A stretch of DNA of 41,442 nt, from contig JAFRZB010000030.1 of the NCBI GenBank assembly GCA_017442785.1, positions 1-41,442 on the forward strand, read 5' to 3'. Position numbers and translations under genes: made by a program. Each line of letters begins with the position of its first letter. Positions within the stretch are counted from its first letter, which is position 1. A model generated the notes under the pieces. That model ran no database searches and had not been told where the DNA came from. It saw nothing but the letters and a program-made list of their open reading frames with translations. The DNA is from Bacillota bacterium (lineage in GTDB: Bacteria; Bacillota; Clostridia; Peptostreptococcales; Anaerovoracaceae). Positions 32,022 through 38,595 of this stretch are shown in pieces.

Positions 32022-33490
32022 TGGTCGGATATATCATTCTTGCGATAATAGTCGTATTCCTTGCGGTGCTGCTGGTGCGCACCGCGGCCTTTAAGCCTGC
32101 GCCCGCGCCTGCGGAAGACTTTGCGGACGTGGAGTTTGACAAGGCCAAAGCCGCGGACTGCCTCGCGCAGCTTGTAAAGTGCAGGACGGTGTCCTACACG
32201 GACCACTCGCTGGAGGACGACGCGGAGTTCGAAAAACTGATCGGCCTGCTGCCTTCGCTCTATCCCAACGTTTTCGCGGCGTGTGACTTTACGCAGCTTG
32301 CGGACCGCGGCATACTGTTCCGCTGGCCGGGAAAGGGCTCTGCCAAGGGCGAGGCTCCCAAGGCGTCCAAGGCTGACGAAGGCCCCGCAGTCCTCATGGC
32401 GCACTACGACGTGGTGCCTGTAGAGGAGAAAAACTGGGAAAAGGATCCGTTCTGCGCGGAAGTATCGGACGGTGTAATGTGGGGCAGGGGAACGCTGGAC
32501 ACCAAGGTTACTTTCAACGGCGCTCTGTTTGCTGCGGACACCCTCATTGCGCAGGGCTTCGTGCCTGAAAAGGACGTATACATGGCCTTCTCCGGCCAGG
32601 AAGAGATAAACGGCAAAGGTGCGGTACACATAGTGGACTGGTTCCTGGAACATGGAATAGAGCCTGCCATGGTAGTGGACGAGGGCGGAGCCGTGGTGGA
32701 AGGAGTCTTCCCCGGAGTTTCAGGCGCCTGCGCGCTGATAGGCATTGCGGAAAAGGGTCTCATGAACGTGGATTTTAAGCTGGACACCAACGGCGGGCAC
32801 GCTTCCGCACCTGCTCCCCATACGCCTGTTGGCAGACTGTCGCAGGCCTGTGTGGACATAGAAGACCACCCCTGCAAGAGCCACTTTACTGAGCCTGTCC
32901 TTAAGATGTTCGATACTCTCGGAAGGCACTCCGGCTTCATTTACCGCATGATCTTCGCCAATCTCTGGTGCTTCGGCGGAGTGCTGGACATGATATGCAA
33001 AAAGAGCGGCGGCGAGCTCAATGCGCTTGTCCGCACCACCACCGCGTTCACGCAGATGAGCGGAAGCAAGGCCAACAACGTAATACCGCCTTCCGCGTCC
33101 ATGACCGCCAACGTGCGCATCAATCCGGCTGATACCTCCAAGACCGTCCTGGGGCACTACCGCAGTGTCATAAAAGATCCGGAGATAAAGATAGAAGCCG
33201 CCGTGGAGGCCGAGCCAAGCCGCATATCCCGCACGGACGTGGATGGCTGGGAGCGCGTCTGCAGGGCGGTGCGCGGTACGTGGAAGGGCGCCCTGGTGTC
33301 TCCGTACCTTATGGTGCAGTGCTCCGACAGCCGCCACTACGGAAGGCTCTCGGACCGCGTGTACCGCTTCTCCGCCATGGATCTTACCTCCGAGGAGCGC
33401 CGCATGATACACGGCAACAACGAGCGCATACGCCTGGACTGCATGGCCCGCGCCGTGGAGTTCTACATAAGGCTCATACAGCAGTGCTGA
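32021..33490 (+). CDS. Membrane-anchored M20 family metallopeptidase
   Basis: A 489-residue M20 hydrolase of the CPS1/PM20D1-like branch with an N-terminal membrane helix (3-19). Metal and catalytic residues appear in order: His128/Asp130 in MAHYDVVP, Asp160 in GRGTLDTK, the Glu pair 194-195 in SGQEEING, VVDEGG (220-224), and near the C-terminus SDSRHYGRLSDRVYRFS with the last His ligand. A lid domain lies between. The usual family dipeptide D-E is Q-E-E here. M20 enzymes cleave peptide or N-acyl-amino-acid amide bonds. Its overlap with a membrane-protein pair suggests the substrate is transported. Whether the catalytic part faces out or in is not clear. Confidence 0.9.
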   Translation: MVGYIILAIIVVFLAVLLVRTAAFKPAPAPAEDFADVEFDKAKAADCLAQLVKCRTVSYTDHSLEDDAEFEKLIGLLPSLYPNVFAACDFTQLADRGILFRWPGKGSAKGEAPKASKADEGPAVLMAHYDVVPVEEKNWEKDPFCAEVSDGVMWGRGTLDTKVTFNGALFAADTLIAQGFVPEKDVYMAFSGQEEINGKGAVHIVDWFLEHGIEPAMVVDEGGAVVEGVFPGVSGACALIGIAEKGLMNVDFKLDTNGGHASAPAPHTPVGRLSQACVDIEDHPCKSHFTEPVLKMFDTLGRHSGFIYRMIFANLWCFGGVLDMICKKSGGELNALVRTTTAFTQMSGSKANNVIPPSASMTANVRINPADTSKTVLGHYRSVIKDPEIKIEAAVEAEPSRISRTDVDGWERVCRAVRGTWKGALVSPYLMVQCSDSRHYGRLSDRVYRFSAMDLTSEERRMIHGNNERIRLDCMARAVEFYIRLIQQC

Positions 33491-33497
33491 AAAATAG

Positions 33498-33540
33498 GGC
33501 CGGGACGCAAAAAAAACTTTGCAATCCCGGCCTTTTGTGT
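33498..33540 (+). terminator. Terminator after the M20 peptidase operon
   Basis: A GGCCGGGA (33498-33505) / TCCCGGCC (33525-33532) stem, extended inside by GCAAA/TTTGC, is followed by TTTTGTGTTATT. It ends the operon 8 bases past the peptidase stop. Confidence 0.85.
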
Positions 33541-33546
33541 TATTAT
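33519..33546 (+). promoter_or_regulatory. Possible tRNA-Val promoter
   Basis: TTGCAA (33519-33524), a 16-base spacer and TATTAT (33541-33546) lie about 31 bases before the tRNA. The -35 sits within the preceding terminator stem, so this is tentative. Confidence 0.4.
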
Positions 33547-33577
33547 ATCCATTGCGCAGCGGAAAAAGCGCAGTAAC

Positions 33578-33653
33578 GGTCCATTAGCTCAGCTGGGAGA
33601 GCGTCTGGGTGACAACCAGAAGGTCACAAGTTCAAGTCTTGTATGGGCCACCA
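33578..33653 (+). tRNA. tRNA-Val (anticodon GAC)
   Basis: A full cloverleaf: acceptor GGTCCAT/ATGGGCC, D-arm AGCTCAGCTGGGAGAGC, anticodon stem TCTGG/CCAGA with loop GTGACAA (anticodon GAC), T-arm ACAAG-TTCAAGT-CTTGT, and an encoded CCA end. Its last 45 bases (33609-33653) are repeated exactly at 36854-36898, marking it as the integration target of the element that follows. Confidence 0.95.
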
Positions 33654-33658
33654 GTCAG

Positions 33659-33700
33659 AACCCTTGAAATTTCAACGATTTCAGGGGTTCGTTCTTTTTT
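33659..33700 (+). terminator. Terminator directly after tRNA-Val
   Basis: A 12-bp stem AACCCTTGAAAT (33659-33670) / ATTTCAGGGGTT (33678-33689), with one G-T pair, is followed by CGTTCTTTTTT. It probably came with the element and now ends the tRNA transcript. Confidence 0.85.
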
Positions 33701-34004
33701 GAAAAATCGGCCAAAATCATTTTTTCTCCATTTTTTCTCCACCACTTGTCTTTTGGGTAATTTTTGGTAATCCCAGTTTTATGCATATTTATAATCAGTC
33801 CCAATTATCCGGGGCTGTTTTTTGTCTAATAGGCCCGCGTTTATTCGAAAAAAGTTTTAAAAAACTTAAAAAAGTTTCAAAAAACGAGTTGCTATTTTGA
33901 AAAAAAGTTCACGTCTAAGGGGTGAGAGGAAACGACCTCTCACGAACTTTGAAAGCTTAATAGTCACTCATCAGATACATTATCTGAGTTATGGGAGAGG
34001 ATCC
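33701..34004. other. AT-rich gene-free island segment
   Basis: No gene is supported here. It contains the left copy of the 26-base repeat (33720-33745) and A-rich runs such as AAAAAAGTTTTAAAAAACTT near 33848-33870. On the - strand it lies beyond the premature end of the URO-D-like gene, and I found no continuation of that protein in any frame. Confidence 0.6.
33720..33745 (+). repeat. 26-bp direct repeat, left copy
   Basis: The sequence made of TTTTTTCTCCA, TTTTTTCTCC and ACCAC is identical to 36675-36700. It is itself a near tandem of TTTTTTCTCC. Both copies lie inside the island in the same orientation, 66 bases from the left and 153 bases from the right tRNA repeat. They may be recombinase arm sites or traces of a nested insertion. 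Confidence 0.8.
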
Positions 34005-34742
34005 CTAATCGGTCACTTTCTTCATGTAGGGCACGATCATTTCGCGTATTGTATCCGGCGAGAAGAATATACCGCGCTGGTGTCCCCAGTCATCATGCAG
34101 GCATACTGCATCGATCCTGTCTCCGAAGACCTCCAGATATTTGTCGATCAGAACTATGTACAGATCCGCGAGCTTGTCGAACAGGTCCTTTACGGCATCC
34201 TGCTGGTCCTCATCTATCATCGCCATGGCGGCGTTTTCAAAATCCATGAAAGAGATCAGTCTTTCGTAGAAACCGGTGCAGATAATGATCTCCCAGAAAT
34301 CCTTATCTCTCATGAACTTGTCGGCATTCGCCTTTGCATCTGCCCAGTCCCAGCTGTCGATGACTTCTTTGGTCGGGAAGACAACTTTGTCATACCATTC
34401 ATTGGCATCCGCAAGAAGAGGCTTGCCCGGACGAACTGTGGATCCGCCTACTTCGGGAACATACTCCCAGTCTATTCCGAACATGTCTTTTCCACCGAGT
34501 TCCTCCGGAGGGAGCTTATAGTCGGACACATTGCCTTTGGCTGGGTTGTCCGGAACGCAGCGGGGGAAGAGATAGCCATAATCAAATGTGGAAGGGAGCC
34601 AAACCGGGTCTTTTCCGTCGAGCATATCCTCGATCATCTTCTTCGGCTCGATAGGGGTGTCCAGTTCTGTCAATTCGCATCCGAACAGAAAACGAGTTTG
34701 ACCTTTTTTAATTTCTTTTTCATTATAGGGATAGTTATTCAT
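34005..34742 (-). pseudogene. C-terminally truncated URO-D family methyltransferase
   Basis: A 245-residue product with uroporphyrinogen-decarboxylase/MtaA-family features: an N-terminal helical region, WLPSTFDYGYLFP, and a late barrel segment DAVCLHDDWGHQRGIFFSPDTIREMIVPYMKKVTD. In full-length relatives (about 330-400 residues) the chain continues past this point with the zinc-binding His/Cys part; here a stop follows immediately. About one third is missing, including expected metal ligands, so it is probably inactive. AGGAGG precedes ATG 34742. Such proteins often transfer methyl groups to or from corrinoid proteins. It is divergent from the PucR-like gene, a common pairing with methyltransferase genes. 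Confidence 0.8.
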
Positions 34743-34985
34743 TCTGCGGCCTCCTGTCTGAATATGCTTTTCAGTTGATCATGATGGTTTTTTGCCTGCC
34801 GGATGTGGCAGTGGTATCGTCAAGTAAAGTATAGACTGATGGTTTTTTCCCTGTAAATACGCGGTTTTTCCGAATTGAATCAAGGTAAATAGACATATTT
34901 GTCGACTATTTTTTAATTCCGAAGGATATCGATAAAAATGACGGCGTATTTTATAGCTATAATTGTCAATCAACTGATAAAACAA
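34743..34985. other. Divergent intergenic region of the island
   Basis: Gene-free and AT-rich. It holds GACATATTTGTC (34892-34903) and a TGTCAAT (34964-34970) / ATTGACA (34985-34991) inverted repeat whose right arm overlaps the -35 box of the regulator gene. These are candidate operator sites for autoregulation. Confidence 0.5.
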
Positions 34986-35014
34986 TTGACATGAACGCCG
35001 GAAAACGAGATAAT
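34986..35014 (+). promoter_or_regulatory. Promoter of the PucR-like regulator
   Basis: TTGACA (34986-34991), a 17-base spacer and GATAAT (35009-35014). The overlapping inverted repeat suggests regulation at the -35 box. Confidence 0.7.
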
Positions 35015-35085
35015 GAATAAAAAGAAAGAACTGATTTAGACAAAAATCATCTGAAAATGCTTTCACTTAGTCAAGGAGGTCAAAG

Positions 35086-36600
35086 ATGCTGTTTAATCTG
35101 AGTATAATAAGGGACAGGATATCCGGAGATCTCTTGCTTCAGGAAAAACTGGATCCTATGGCAGAACGAACGCTTAAATACGTCCGCCAGTATCACAAAG
35201 GTGATGACCTGGATCCGGAGGTCCTGTTCATAGCATCTGCAGAAGATCTTCCCGTAGAAGCAGATCTGTCCAGGCATATTGCTTTGATATGTTTTGGATT
35301 CCCGCCGCCGGTATTCAACAGTGATTCATGCGAGCTGCTTTGTTTCAGCGCGTCAAAAGACAAGCAGTCGCTGTTCCAGGAAGTTCTGGATGTCTTTTAC
35401 TATTATTCGGATTATGATGAAAAGATAAAGGACATGATAATCGAAGGACATCCTGTCCGGGATTTCGGCTCTGTCGCCCTGGAACTCTTTGAAACACCTG
35501 CTTCTGCATTTGGTGTTTTTGAAAAGATCCTATTCATTGCTTACGACCCGGAGCGTCCGGAAGGACAGGAGATGTATGGCTCCGCGAACGACGAATACTT
35601 CCCGGAGGATGAAAGAAGCATCCTTTATAAGAATGAAGAATTCCTGAAAACTTTTGAAGCCCAGGGACCGACTTATTCAGGTATAGAGACCTATAAGACT
35701 CATATCATTTTTTACAACCTGTTTGACCGAAACAATTATATGGGTCGATTCATGATAGAAAACACATACCGTCCGTTCAGGCGCGGAGATTACAGACTTG
35801 TAGAGTGGTTCGGAGAGTACATCAAACTTTTACTCAGCCGCAACAGAGAATACCATTTCCGGGCCAACAGAGAATTCGACCAAATGATCCAGGAACTTGC
35901 TTCTCCAAACGGCCGCTACAGGGACAGCTTTGATCATGCCATACGCTCGTTAGGGTGGGAAAAGGATGACAACTATATGTGTTATGCGTTGTCTGACGGC
36001 ATGCCGGGTTCCGAGAAGTCGCTTAATGAGGCTGCGTTTTATCTGGAAGAACTGTTTGACGGACAGTATATTTTTATCCAGAACAACATGATCTACCAGA
36101 TAATCGATCTGGACAGATCGACTCTCCCGGCTGCGGAGATCGAGCGAAGGATGAATCTGTTTCTGAGCAACAATGCGTTGTATGCGGGAACGAGTACGGA
36201 TTATGGGGATTTTTCAGAAACACCGTCATGTCTGCGTCAGGCAAAGCTTATGACTCAGTACGCACTAAGGGACCGGCAGAAGAAACTGTACTATTTTGAT
36301 GCAAACATACTAAATGCTATGATAAGCATTCTTGATATGGGTATCTTACCCGAGGTGTTCTGCACAAAAGGCTTAAAGGCGCTGATCAAATACGATATGG
36401 AGGCACATGCAGACCTTGTGCCGACACTTCGCTGCTATCTTGAAAACGACTGCAGCATAAGCAAAACATTTGAAAAACTCTTTATAGCCCGAACTACATG
36501 TTTATATAGAATACGCCGCATTGAAGAACTGACCAAAATGGATCTGGGCGATCCGGACATCACGCTATATTTGCGCATGGCGCTCAGACTGCTTAAGTAG
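35086..36600 (+). CDS. PucR/CdaR-like transcriptional regulator
   Basis: A 504-residue cytosolic regulator. The C-terminal 75 residues carry the PucR-type helix-turn-helix: LRCYLENDCSISKTFEKLFIARTTCLYRIRRIEELTKMDLGDPDITLYLRMALRLLK. The central and N-terminal parts are mixed alpha/beta, with a GGDEF-like or GAF-like sensing region possible but not identifiable. AAGGAGGT precedes the ATG. It is divergent from the truncated URO-D gene and probably controlled it together with lost neighbours. Codon use, with fewer AGG and ATA codons than flanking genes, supports separate ancestry with the island. A strong terminator follows. Confidence 0.85.
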   Translation: MLFNLSIIRDRISGDLLLQEKLDPMAERTLKYVRQYHKGDDLDPEVLFIASAEDLPVEADLSRHIALICFGFPPPVFNSDSCELLCFSASKDKQSLFQEVLDVFYYYSDYDEKIKDMIIEGHPVRDFGSVALELFETPASAFGVFEKILFIAYDPERPEGQEMYGSANDEYFPEDERSILYKNEEFLKTFEAQGPTYSGIETYKTHIIFYNLFDRNNYMGRFMIENTYRPFRRGDYRLVEWFGEYIKLLLSRNREYHFRANREFDQMIQELASPNGRYRDSFDHAIRSLGWEKDDNYMCYALSDGMPGSEKSLNEAAFYLEELFDGQYIFIQNNMIYQIIDLDRSTLPAAEIERRMNLFLSNNALYAGTSTDYGDFSETPSCLRQAKLMTQYALRDRQKKLYYFDANILNAMISILDMGILPEVFCTKGLKALIKYDMEAHADLVPTLRCYLENDCSISKTFEKLFIARTTCLYRIRRIEELTKMDLGDPDITLYLRMALRLLK

Positions 36601-36649
36601 AAAGTCCGGGATACGTTCTTCAAAGCGTATAATCATTCATATTATAGCG

Positions 36650-36680
36650 GAGACGGTGCATGATCTGTCTCTGTTTTTTT
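36650..36680 (+). terminator. Terminator of the PucR-like gene
   Basis: GAGACGG (36650-36656) pairs with CTGTCTC (36665-36671, one G-T), followed by TGTTTTTTT. The T-tract is part of the right copy of the 26-base repeat. Confidence 0.75.
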
Positions 36681-36700
36681 CTCCATTTTTTCTCCACCAC
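36675..36700 (+). repeat. 26-bp direct repeat, right copy
   Basis: Identical to 33720-33745. It overlaps the terminator of the PucR-like gene. Confidence 0.8.
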
Positions 36701-36853
36701 ATACAAAAAACGAAGCGTTTCCACACCTTTCCACAGTGCTCTACGGTATACACGCAAAAATCGGGAAAAACGTTGGAATTTCAACAGAAAACTGTGGCAC
36801 GATATCCGATGGTTTTCGACAGTTTTTTACGCCAAAAACTGCGTTTGTTGCCC
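36701..36853. other. Gene-free right end of the island with inverted repeats
   Basis: No gene is supported. Inverted repeats are CCACAGT (36731-36737) / ACTGTGG (36791-36797), and a tight hairpin CAGTTTTT (36820-36827) / AAAAACTG (36834-36841) just before the tRNA fragment. These could be accessory-protein sites near an attachment core. Confidence 0.5.
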
Positions 36854-36898
36854 GTGACAACCAGAAGGTCACAAGTTCAAGTCTTGTATGGGCCACCA
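36854..36898 (+). repeat. tRNA-Val 3' fragment (attachment-site copy)
   Basis: An exact 45-base copy of 33609-33653, running from the anticodon loop to the CCA. The 5' half of the tRNA is absent, so it is not a functional gene. It marks the right end of the integrated element. Confidence 0.92.
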
Positions 36899-36904
36899 AA
36901 TTAT

Positions 36905-36939
36905 GCCCCCGAAACTAAAATGTTTCGGGGGCTTTTTTT
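36905..36939 (+). terminator. Probable ancestral tRNA terminator
   Basis: A perfect 11-bp stem GCCCCCGAAAC (36905-36915) / GTTTCGGGGGC (36922-36932) is followed by TTTTTTT. It sits 6 bases after the tRNA fragment, the position expected for the original tRNA-Val terminator before insertion. Confidence 0.88.
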
Positions 36940-37061
36940 CTCCGGGGACTGCCGTTGAGGATTTGCCATGGCACAAAAGGAGTGTTTTTGATAAAATAAA
37001 CATAAATCACCGGCATCGTGCGCATGAAAAGCCGCTGCCGGATCAGGACGAGGAATGAATC

Positions 37062-38438
37062 ATGAGCGAAAGAACTGTCTCTCAGCAGGTCCTGGATTAT
37101 GTTCTGGACCTGGACTTTGGCAAGCTTCCGGAAAGGACCGTAAAGGCCCAGGAGCACAGCGTAAACGACATGCTGGCCTGCATGCTTGCGGCAACGTCAC
37201 TGGACGAGACCACGCCTAAGGCGGCGGAATACGCGGCGAGGCAGACCGGCCCCTGCACGATCCTTTATGACGGGAAGAAGACATCCCCGGAGATGGCGGC
37301 TCTTGCCAACGGGGTGCTCTCCCATGCAATAGACTTCGACGATTCCCACGACGCGCTGGTGCACCCCAGCGGAGTGATATTCCCGGCGGCTCTTGCGGTC
37401 TCCGAATACCTGGGCGACGTCTCCGGCGAGGAGTTCATAACCGCTCTGGTGATAGGCACGGACCTTTCCTGCAGGTTCACCCAGGCCATAACCGTAAACA
37501 CCCAGCCCTTCGGCTGGAACCACCCGGCCATAACGGAGTGCCTGGGCGCTGTCTACGGCGTGGCTAAGCTTATGCGCCTTGATGAAGGGGAGATTATGGA
37601 CGCCGTGGCCATGGCTATGACGCAGTTTACTTGCAGCGGGGAATCCTTAAGCAGCAAGGGCTCTGTCATCCGCACCATGAGGGAGGGCTTCGCGGCTCAG
37701 GCCGTGGTCCAAAGCTGCATGATGGCAAAGCTGGGGATGCACACCCGTTTCGATACCCCCATAGAGGGCAAAATGGGTTTCTATACTATGTATACCCGCG
37801 GTAACTGCGACCTCACCAGGATAACAGACGGCCTCGGGAAGCGCTTCGAGACTGACAACATAACTTACAAGCCCTGGCCGAGCTGCAAGGCAACGCACAC
37901 ACCCATACAGGTCCTTACGGACATAATGGCAAAGGAAGATCTTAAAGCGGAAGACATAAAGGAGATCCATCTAAAGCTGCACGAATCCGCAGCCATGGCT
38001 TTAGAGCCCTTCGAATATAAACTGCAGCCGGAAAGCGTTGCCATGGCAAAGGTCAGCATGCCTTTCGTTCTTGGCACGATACTCAAATACGGCAGCCTGG
38101 ACCTTGGCAGCTTTACCGAAGAACGCCTTGCGGACCCGGACATAAGAGAGCAGGGGCGCAAGATAAGCTTTGAATACGAGTCCTCCTGGGGGAAGCCTCA
38201 GGCGCATTTCGCGGACATGACGGTAAAGTCCTCCAAGGGCGAGTTCTTCCGCCACGAGGAGAGCTCCATGGGAGGCACCGGCCATCCTCTTACGGACGCG
38301 CAGGTAAAGGACAAGTTCTTCTCCTGCCTTAAGTTCTACCGCATGCTTAGGAACGAAGAGCAAATTGAAAAGCTCTTCGGCGCCAGCATGAACGCTTCCG
38401 CGCTTAAAAACGTTAAAGAACTCATAGACCTTCTGTAG
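37062..38438 (+). CDS. MmgE/PrpD family protein
   Basis: A 458-residue cytosolic protein of the 2-methylcitrate dehydratase / cis-aconitate decarboxylase / iminodisuccinate epimerase superfamily. Marks: NDMLACMLAA, the core ANGVLSHAIDFDDSHDALVHPSGVIFPAALAVSEYLG, WNHPAITECLGAVYGVAKLM, and the mid-protein KPWPSCKATHTPIQV. The Asp/His-rich HAIDFDDSHD segment is the usual active-site region. GAGGAATGAATC precedes the ATG. It stands alone between the tRNA fragment and rnfC2; no methylcitrate-cycle genes are visible, so the substrate is open. Confidence 0.88.
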   Translation: MSERTVSQQVLDYVLDLDFGKLPERTVKAQEHSVNDMLACMLAATSLDETTPKAAEYAARQTGPCTILYDGKKTSPEMAALANGVLSHAIDFDDSHDALVHPSGVIFPAALAVSEYLGDVSGEEFITALVIGTDLSCRFTQAITVNTQPFGWNHPAITECLGAVYGVAKLMRLDEGEIMDAVAMAMTQFTCSGESLSSKGSVIRTMREGFAAQAVVQSCMMAKLGMHTRFDTPIEGKMGFYTMYTRGNCDLTRITDGLGKRFETDNITYKPWPSCKATHTPIQVLTDIMAKEDLKAEDIKEIHLKLHESAAMALEPFEYKLQPESVAMAKVSMPFVLGTILKYGSLDLGSFTEERLADPDIREQGRKISFEYESSWGKPQAHFADMTVKSSKGEFFRHEESSMGGTGHPLTDAQVKDKFFSCLKFYRMLRNEEQIEKLFGASMNASALKNVKELIDLL

Positions 38439-38595
38439 CCGCATCCGGCAGGCATTTTTGCGTTTTTTCCAAGAAAATAGTTTTATATTGTCATTTTTTT
38501 GACTTTAGTTTGCAGAACATCTTTGATATAATTACAAATTAGATATTTATCTGGCGGAGGACCCAGCAGAGGCCCCGCAGAAAGGAGAATTAATA
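38439..38595 (+). promoter_or_regulatory. Intergenic region with probable rnfC2 promoter
   Basis: A consensus-like -10 TATAAT at 38527-38532 lies about 64 bases before the rnfC2 start. The best -35 at standard spacing is poor (TTTAGT, 38504-38509); TTGACT at 38499 is too far. A short GCCG/CGGC hairpin followed by T-runs (38437-38468) could weakly terminate the MmgE/PrpD gene. Both assignments are tentative. Confidence 0.4.

Larger units (their letters stand above)
33609..36898 (+). mobile_element. Integrative-element remnant in tRNA-Val
   Basis: A 45-base exact direct repeat of the tRNA 3' half bounds about 3.2 kb: left copy 33609-33653 inside the intact tRNA, right copy 36854-36898 as a fragment without the 5' half. 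This is the standard outcome of tyrosine-recombinase insertion at a tRNA 3' end. The perfect terminator after the right copy is probably the ancestral tRNA terminator. Inside are a truncated URO-D gene and a PucR-like gene, but no integrase or excisionase. A second 26-base direct repeat lies inside both ends. The island looks more AT-rich than its surroundings. I infer a decayed or deleted element. Confidence 0.85.

Noticed and set aside
33897..34778. Long + strand open frame of 293 codons across the URO-D-like gene
   Set aside because: It is antisense to a clearly recognisable URO-D family protein, has no ribosome site, and its translation shows no family features.
33654..36853. Integrase or excisionase gene inside the island
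   Set aside because: No frame in the island shows tyrosine-recombinase motifs; only the URO-D-like and PucR-like genes have coding character.
36854..36898. Second tRNA-Val gene
   Set aside because: Only the 3' 45 bases are present; the sequence before it does not form the acceptor or D-arm, so it is an attachment-site fragment.
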